Source: Eubacterium sp. TM05-53 (lineage in GTDB: Bacteria; Bacillota_I; Bacilli_A; Erysipelotrichales; Erysipelotrichaceae). Taken from it: 19,592 nt of DNA. The DNA is taken from assembly GCF_003436425.1 (NCBI RefSeq), contig NZ_QSPK01000044.1, positions 1-19,592 on the forward strand. Direction: 5' to 3'. Made by a program: the position numbers and the translations under genes. The notes beneath the pieces were generated by a model, which saw nothing but the letters and a program-made list of their open reading frames with translations, was not told the origin of the DNA and did no database searches. Below, one piece after another: positions 15,496 to 19,592 of the stretch (within the stretch, counting starts at the first letter, position 1; the number at the start of each line of letters is the position of its first letter).

Positions 15496-16503
15496 ATGAA
15501 ACGAATTACCATTTATGATGTTGCCAAAGAAGCGGATGTCTCATTGGCAACTGTATCACGTGTTATTAATGATAGTAATGTAGTACGTGAAGATACACGT
15601 ATGCGTGTTCAACAAGCGATTGAAAAATTGGGTTATAAACCAAATGCGATTGCGCAAGGTTTGGCTTTGTCTAAAACAACTACAATTTCAATCGTAATGA
15701 GTGAAAAATTATTTGCGTACAACGCCAAAATCTTGAATGGTTTGATGGATGTCGCAAAAATCTATAACTACAACATCATGTTCCATACTACAAGTAAGGG
15801 CATCTCAAAAATGCAGGATGTGATTGAATCCATCATTAAATCACGTGTCGATGGTGTTATTTTGTTTAACGACAACTTCTCAGAAGATGAAATGGAAGTT
15901 TTACATGAATACCAAATTCCAATGGTTGTAGTTGGAAGTAAATTAAAAGGTCAAAAGATTGGCAACGTTGGAAATGTATATATCAACTTCGAACGTATGG
16001 CTTATGAATTTGTGAATGAATGCTTTGAAAAGGGCATTGATGATATTTCTATGGTAGAAGATAAATTGAATCTTTCTATGATGGAACAATTAAAAGCCGG
16101 TGTGGATCGTGCTTATGCAGAAAAAGGATTGGTATTTGATAAGTATGTTACTTATGATGATAGCTACAAATCAAGCTACACATTCTTATCAGACTACTAC
16201 AAAAACCACAAGCCAAGCCGTATGGTTATCACATTCCGTGATTCTCAGGCCATCGCTTTAATGAACGCATGTAAAGAATGTGGATATTCAATTCCAGATG
16301 ATACAGAACTTATATGTATCTTGAATTCAAAATATTTGACAATGATGCGTCCGACTATTTCTACTTACAACATTCCTGAATATGATTTAGGAGCTGTTGC
16401 GATGCGTTTATTAACGAAGATGTTAGTAGAGGATGAGTCTGTTAAACAGAACAAAGATATTGAAATTTCATTCTCAAAAATGTTTAGAGAAACTACAAAG
16501 TAA
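15496..16503 (+). CDS. ccpA: LacI-family regulator, catabolite control protein A
   Basis: A 335-aa LacI-family transcription factor. The N-terminal helix-turn-helix (TIYDVAKEADVSLATVSRVIN, less its last residue, about residues 5-24) and hinge helix YKPNAIAQGLALSKTT closely follow CcpA. The C-terminal core ends with MRPTISTYNIPEYDLGAVAM and RLLTK, again CcpA-like. CcpA binds HPr phosphorylated on serine and controls carbon catabolite genes at cre sites. R285 corresponds to a conserved arginine near the HPr contact region. The usual GFDN string of LacI-family proteins is replaced by CILN (274-277). Gene order DUF948 / helical protein / ccpA supports CcpA over a local sugar regulator. Ribosome site AAGGGGG precedes ATG 15496. 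Confidence 0.86.
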   Translation: MKRITIYDVAKEADVSLATVSRVINDSNVVREDTRMRVQQAIEKLGYKPNAIAQGLALSKTTTISIVMSEKLFAYNAKILNGLMDVAKIYNYNIMFHTTSKGISKMQDVIESIIKSRVDGVILFNDNFSEDEMEVLHEYQIPMVVVGSKLKGQKIGNVGNVYINFERMAYEFVNECFEKGIDDISMVEDKLNLSMMEQLKAGVDRAYAEKGLVFDKYVTYDDSYKSSYTFLSDYYKNHKPSRMVITFRDSQAIALMNACKECGYSIPDDTELICILNSKYLTMMRPTISTYNIPEYDLGAVAMRLLTKMLVEDESVKQNKDIEISFSKMFRETTK

Positions 16504-16528
16504 GAGTTCGTTTTGAACTCTCTTTTTG
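16503..16528 (+). terminator. ccpA operon terminator
   Basis: AGAGTTC (16503-16509) pairs with GAACTCT (16515-16521) and is followed by CTTTTTG. Its right arm also contains the -35 of the next promoter, so terminator and promoter overlap physically. Confidence 0.8.
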
Positions 16529-16541
16529 TTTAGTGTATAAT
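16513..16541 (+). promoter_or_regulatory. ybeY operon promoter
   Basis: TTGAAC (16513-16518), a 17-nt spacer and TATAAT (16536-16541) form a near-consensus promoter. The predicted start point, six to seven bases past the -10, falls at or beside the A of ATG 16548, leaving no room for a leader. Confidence 0.75.
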
Positions 16542-16547
16542 CAAGGC

Positions 16548-17003
16548 ATGGAAATAATTTTTACAAATAACGCAAAAGATAGAAGTGTCTATCGATACAA
16601 AAAAGATTTTGAAAGGATATTAGAACGTGCTTGCAAGGTGTTAGACAGAAAGGGAGACTGGAGCTTATCGGTAATTTATGTAACACCTGAACAGATTCAC
16701 GAAATCAATCGTGACTATCGTAATGTTGACCGTCCTACAGATGTCATTAGCTTTGCGATTCAAGATGATATGAGTGATATGTGGATTGAAGAAGACCAAT
16801 ATGAACTTGGCGATATTTTTATCAATGTACAAGCCATTCGTGATCAGGCAAAAGCCTATGGTCATTCGATTCGTCGTGAAGCTTGCTTCTTGTTCTGTCA
16901 TGGATTACTTCACTTAATGGGATATGATCACATGAAAGAAGAAGATGAAAAGGTGATGTTTGCCTTACAGGATGAGATCTTAGATGAATTGGTTCAAAGG
17001 TAG
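16548..17003 (+). CDS. ybeY: Endoribonuclease YbeY (rRNA maturation factor)
   Basis: YbeY is a zinc-dependent endoribonuclease involved in 16S rRNA 3' maturation and ribosome quality control. The diagnostic zinc motif HGLLHLMGYDH (three histidines) is intact, and the preceding NRDYRNVDRPTDVISFA block is also family-typical. Length is 151 aa from ATG 16548. A GTG at 16533 is in frame but overlaps the -10 element, so the ATG is chosen. No leader or ordinary ribosome site seems possible if the promoter at 16513-16541 is used; AAGG sits just two bases before the ATG. The gene overlaps dgkA by 20 bases, and the order ybeY-dgkA-era is widely conserved. Confidence 0.94.
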   Translation: MEIIFTNNAKDRSVYRYKKDFERILERACKVLDRKGDWSLSVIYVTPEQIHEINRDYRNVDRPTDVISFAIQDDMSDMWIEEDQYELGDIFINVQAIRDQAKAYGHSIRREACFLFCHGLLHLMGYDHMKEEDEKVMFALQDEILDELVQR

Positions 17004-17331
17004 ATTCAAATATGCCTTTCAAGGACTGTATTACGCCTTTACTAAAGACCGTAGTATACGCCTTCAAGGTATTTTTGGATTGATTGTTATATTGTTTGGC
17101 TTTCTTTTTCATTGTTCACTCAATGAATGGATGCTGCTTATTGGTGCTATTAGTTTAGTATGGTTTAGTGAAATCATCAATTCGTGTATTGAAAGATGTG
17201 TGGACTATATTTCACTAGAACATACCGACCAAGCCAAACATATTAAGGATATGGCAGCTGGAGCTGTCTTTATTATAAGTGTGCTTGCCGCATGTATCGG
17301 GCTTTATGTATTTTTGCCCAAACTATTTTAA
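16984..17331 (+). CDS. dgkA: Diacylglycerol/undecaprenol kinase (DgkA family)
   Basis: A 115-aa integral membrane kinase with three hydrophobic segments (about 28-44, 48-66 and 92-112). The family motif SEIINSCIERCVDYIS (E63, E70, D74) and the AKHIKDMAAGAV loop (K85, K88, D89) match the DgkA active site. In Gram-positives this enzyme mainly phosphorylates undecaprenol, recycling the lipid carrier of cell-wall synthesis, so that substrate is inferred here. Starts inside the end of ybeY and lies 12 bases before era. Confidence 0.92.
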   Translation: MNWFKGRFKYAFQGLYYAFTKDRSIRLQGIFGLIVILFGFLFHCSLNEWMLLIGAISLVWFSEIINSCIERCVDYISLEHTDQAKHIKDMAAGAVFIISVLAACIGLYVFLPKLF

Positions 17332-17343
17332 AACGGAGGTAAA

Positions 17344-18252
17344 ATGAGTAATTATAAATCAGGATTTATTGCGATCGTAGGAAGACCCAATGCAGGTAAA
17401 TCAACTTTGTTGAATGCCTTGTTGAAGGAAAAGATTGCGATCATGTCGGACAAACCGAATACGACAAGAAACAACATTTCGGGTATTTTGACAAATGAAG
17501 ATTGTCAATATGTGTTTGTGGATACACCCGGTATTCATAAGCCTCAACAACAACTTGGACGTGTATTAAATAAGAATGCCTATTCGGCAATGGAAGATTG
17601 CGATGTGATCGGATGGATCGTGGATGGAAGTCAATCTTTTGGTACGGGAGATTCATTCATTTTAAAACGTATTGAAACACTCCATAAACCGGTTGTGTTG
17701 ATCATGAATAAGATTGATAAACTTCCAAAGGAACAATTATTAAAACGCTTGATGTATTGGCAGAAACAATATGACTTCAATGATATTGTTCCTATCAGTG
17801 CTTTGGATAAAGACAATCTTGAAGAGTTATTGAAGGTGTTCAAAGGTTATTTACCAGAAGGCGAACCAATGTTTCCTGAAGAAATGAAGTCCGATCATGA
17901 CATCAACTTTAGAATGTGTGAAATCGTTCGAGAAAAGATCTTATTTAAAACGCATGAGGAAATTCCTCATAGTGTAGCGGTTATTTTGGAACGTAAAGAA
18001 AAACGTGGTAATCGCATGTATCTTCAAATGATGGTAGTTGTCGATCGTGAATCACAGAAGGGAATCTTGATTGGTAAACAAGCCAGCATGATTCGTTCAA
18101 TTCGTCTAGATGCACAAAAAGAATTAAAAGATATGCTTGGATGCAGTGTGGATTTGGAGCTATTTGTGCGTGTAGAAAAGAATTGGCGTAATCACGAAAA
18201 CAAGATCAAAGAATTCGGTTTAGACGAATTAGAACAAATCGATGAAGACTAA
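17344..18252 (+). CDS. era: GTPase Era, 16S rRNA-binding ribosome assembly factor
   Basis: Era couples GTP hydrolysis to late 30S assembly by binding the 16S rRNA 3' end. The 302-aa product has GRPNAGKS (residues 13-20, G1), TTRNN (G2), DTPGIHKP (60-67, G3), NKID (122-125, G4) and a SAL G5 motif. A C-terminal KH domain follows with IGKQASMIRSI; the usual final glycine of the GxxG loop is alanine here (GKQA). The ending VEKNWRN matches Era. GGAGG precedes ATG 17344. It overlaps recO by 11 bases. With ybeY, this puts two 16S maturation factors in one operon. Confidence 0.96.
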   Translation: MSNYKSGFIAIVGRPNAGKSTLLNALLKEKIAIMSDKPNTTRNNISGILTNEDCQYVFVDTPGIHKPQQQLGRVLNKNAYSAMEDCDVIGWIVDGSQSFGTGDSFILKRIETLHKPVVLIMNKIDKLPKEQLLKRLMYWQKQYDFNDIVPISALDKDNLEELLKVFKGYLPEGEPMFPEEMKSDHDINFRMCEIVREKILFKTHEEIPHSVAVILERKEKRGNRMYLQMMVVVDRESQKGILIGKQASMIRSIRLDAQKELKDMLGCSVDLELFVRVEKNWRNHENKIKEFGLDELEQIDED

Positions 18253-18964
18253 GATTCAGGCACTCGTATTAAGTGTTAGTGAATACAAAGATAAGGATGG
18301 ATTAGTCAAAGTATTGACTACAGATTCCATTTTAACTTTATACGCAAGAGGACTGTTCAAACCCAATTCTAAGAATTTGCGGCTTGTACAGCCCTTTTCT
18401 TATAATGAATTCATGATCGAAGATAAGACAAAAATGCCTTTATTACTACAAGGACAAACCATTCATTATTACTATCACATTCAAGAAGATCTATTTAAAT
18501 CGAGTTGTTGTTTTGTATTGCACGACTTGATTTCTAAAACAAAAAAAGAAGAAAATCTATTCCATATCTTGCTGGATTGTTGGAACTCAGCCGATAAAGA
18601 TTTAGACGATTTTTATTTCTGGGCCTGCATCGTTTTAAAATACTGTATCGAACAAGAAGGAATTCAACCTTACGTAGAAGGCTGCGTCCATTGTCAAAAT
18701 ACACGTGTTGAAACTTTATCTTTAAAAGATGGTGGATTCTTATGCGAAAAGTGCAACCACAATCAATATCCTAGATGGAGTGTAGAACAATTAAAGAAAT
18801 ATCGTGCTCTATTTAAGTGCAAAGAAGAAAATTTAGAGTATGTAAAAGTTCATTTCGATTTCACCCTTGATGATTTACTTTATCTAGCCAAATGGATGGA
18901 ATATCACTCTCACAAGAATTATCCAAGCATTCGTTTTTTAGAAAGTATTCGAGGCTTAAAATAA
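18242..18964 (+). CDS. recO: DNA repair protein RecO
   Basis: RecO helps load RecA onto SSB-coated DNA in the RecFOR pathway and anneals strands. The 240-aa protein has an N-terminal OB-fold (residues 1-75, with EYKDKDGLVKVLT and LYARGLFKPNSKN) and a helical middle. A zinc-binding knot of C148-x2-C151 and C168-x2-C171 follows. The start at 18242 lies within the end of era, implying coupled translation. era-recO is a classic Bacillota pair. Length and motifs are complete. Confidence 0.93.
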   Translation: MKTKIQALVLSVSEYKDKDGLVKVLTTDSILTLYARGLFKPNSKNLRLVQPFSYNEFMIEDKTKMPLLLQGQTIHYYYHIQEDLFKSSCCFVLHDLISKTKKEENLFHILLDCWNSADKDLDDFYFWACIVLKYCIEQEGIQPYVEGCVHCQNTRVETLSLKDGGFLCEKCNHNQYPRWSVEQLKKYRALFKCKEENLEYVKVHFDFTLDDLLYLAKWMEYHSHKNYPSIRFLESIRGLK

Positions 18965-19381
18965 ATGTTTAAAGAATTAGCACTTCAAATTGCACAAAAA
19001 GCCCATGCTGGACAAGTCGATAAAGCAGGTAAAGATTATATCCTTCATCCAATGACTGTGGCTTCTTATATGGATACGGATACAGAAAAAGCAATTGCTT
19101 ACTTACATGATGTATTAGAGGATACCGATGTGACTGTGGATGCATTAAGAGAGATATTTCCAAATGAAATTGTGGATACACTAATTACATTAACGCATAG
19201 AAAAGATGAATCTTATTTTGAATATATTCAAAGAGTATCTACATCTAAGTTAGCTAAAAAGATAAAGGTTGCAGATCTTTTGCACAATCTAGATATCACA
19301 AGAATCAAAGAACCTACAAAACAAGATTATGAAAGACTAGAGAAGTACAAGAAAGCGATATTATATCTTACAACACACTAG
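18965..19381 (+). CDS. Stand-alone HD hydrolase of the (p)ppGpp hydrolase type
   Basis: A 138-aa single-domain HD phosphohydrolase resembling the hydrolase half of RelA/SpoT and small alarmone hydrolases. Visible metal and catalytic residues: H28 in HPMTVA, H48-D49 in YLHDVLEDT with E52-D53, and D104 in VADLLHNLDITR. The ED pair just after HD is the feature that marks active alarmone hydrolases. No synthetase, TGS or ACT domain is attached. Substrate is inferred: (p)ppGpp or another nucleotide. It starts directly after the recO stop with GAGG eleven bases upstream, so it is the likely last gene of the ybeY operon. No clear terminator follows before the next promoter. Confidence 0.8.
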   Translation: MFKELALQIAQKAHAGQVDKAGKDYILHPMTVASYMDTDTEKAIAYLHDVLEDTDVTVDALREIFPNEIVDTLITLTHRKDESYFEYIQRVSTSKLAKKIKVADLLHNLDITRIKEPTKQDYERLEKYKKAILYLTTH

Positions 19382-19395
19382 TTTTGTGGTATACT
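19368..19395 (+). promoter_or_regulatory. Promoter of the repeat RNA (extended -10)
   Basis: TTACAA (19368-19373), a 16-nt spacer and TATACT (19390-19395), with TG at 19387-19388, form an extended -10 promoter. The -35 lies inside the last codons of the HD hydrolase gene. Predicted start is about 19402, at the first repeat. Confidence 0.6.
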
Positions 19396-19402
19396 ATGTA
19401 TG

Positions 19403-19504
19403 AAAACGAGAGAGCCCCTGCTATAGTGGGCAAAAAGAAAAAAGAGAGGCCCAGCTTAAGTGGGCGATTAAAAACGAGAGAGGCCATGCTAAAGTTGGCG
19501 ATTA
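19403..19504 (+). repeat. Three tandem 34-nt repeats
   Basis: Units are 19403-19436, 19437-19470 and 19471-19504. Units 1 and 3 agree at 27 of 34 positions, as do units 2 and 3. There is no unique spacer between units, so this is not a CRISPR array. Hairpin arms: 19414-19417/19428-19431, 19449-19452/19462-19465 and 19483-19486/19496-19499. Confidence 0.8.
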
Positions 19505-19512
19505 AAAACATG

Positions 19513-19534
19513 CCATGAGAAATCATGGTTTTTC
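19513..19534 (+). terminator. Terminator of the repeat RNA
   Basis: CCATGA (19513-19518) pairs with TCATGG (19523-19528) around a GAAA tetraloop, followed by five T. It begins eight bases after the last repeat. Confidence 0.75.
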
Positions 19535-19592
19535 TTTATATATTAAGATTTTGGTTTCGGAACAGGGGAATGCGGCATGTGAAAAGCTGTCG

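Larger units (their letters stand above)
19402..19536 (+). ncRNA. Candidate small RNA of three 34-nt hairpin repeats
   Basis: Between a promoter and a terminator lie three direct repeats of 34 nt and no ORF. Each has an A-rich lead, a GAGAG element and a 4-bp hairpin with a 9-10 nt loop of consensus WGCTWWAGT. The stem is GCCC/GGGC in repeats 1 and 2 but GCCA/TGGC in repeat 3, a compensatory change that supports selection for RNA pairing. The layout of promoter, about three repeats, terminator and then a possible downstream gene is that of type III toxin-antitoxin RNA antitoxins (ToxI, AntiQ), whose repeats are of similar length. It could also be a multi-site regulatory or sponge RNA. I do not recognise the exact family. 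Confidence 0.55.

Noticed and set aside
19401..19408. Half cre-like string TGAAAACG at the start of the repeat RNA
   Set aside because: Only the first half of the consensus matches; the second half is the GAGAG element of the repeat.
19403..19504. Possible CRISPR array
   Set aside because: The units are contiguous 34-nt repeats without unique spacers, and no cas gene is present.
19537..19592. Start of another gene (GTG 19579 after AGGGG)
   Set aside because: Only 14 bases of the possible frame are inside the window, so no product can be supported; mentioned only in the repeat RNA finding.

Overview
The window looks like a housekeeping stretch of a low-GC Gram-positive (Bacillota) chromosome. 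The gene set (CcpA-type LacI regulator, PepV dipeptidase, HemW, era-recO, strong GGAGG ribosome sites, TATAAT promoters, U-tailed terminators) and the sequence style suggest the Erysipelotrichia. That placement is inference from gene content, not from a marker search. Nearly all genes are on the + strand; rpsT and a tiny antitoxin-like ORF are on the - strand.

Layout. 1-443 holds no convincing protein gene. It does hold a promoter-to-terminator unit that could encode a structured, pseudoknotted RNA of about 176 nt. 444-883 (- strand) is rpsT, its terminator, and a 41-residue ORF resembling only the C-terminal half of a RelB/DinJ antitoxin. From 994 run fmt, lepA and hemW (tRNA formylation, elongation factor 4, heme chaperone). 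Next come rpsO with a structured leader and pnp. The classic rpsO-pnp neighbourhood is split by a self-contained gene, with its own promoter and terminator, for a two-helix membrane protein whose soluble domain resembles the divergent Nudix-like domains of CBASS-associated effectors.

8289-12628 is a tightly packed operon: pepV, trmB, a thioredoxin-like protein, an acidic low-complexity protein and murC. It is followed by an accessory pair, an unrecognised 189-aa protein and an AAA_14/DUF4143 ATPase. 14608-16503 is a DUF948 / helical protein / ccpA operon, like the ytxG-ytxH-ccpA neighbourhood of bacilli. A near-consensus cre-like site precedes it, suggesting catabolite autoregulation. 16548-19381 is ybeY, dgkA, era, recO and a stand-alone HD hydrolase of the (p)ppGpp type. 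Its promoter lies so close to the ybeY start codon that the message may be leaderless.

The window ends in a candidate RNA gene (about 19402-19536). It has an extended -10 promoter, three 34-nt tandem repeats that each fold into a GAGAG-preceded hairpin with one compensatory base change, and a GAAA-capped terminator. The architecture resembles an RNA antitoxin of a type III toxin-antitoxin system or a multi-hairpin regulatory RNA; the gene that would decide this lies beyond the window. The best candidates for something undescribed are this repeat RNA, the structured RNA at 109-284, and the orphan membrane effector between rpsO and pnp.
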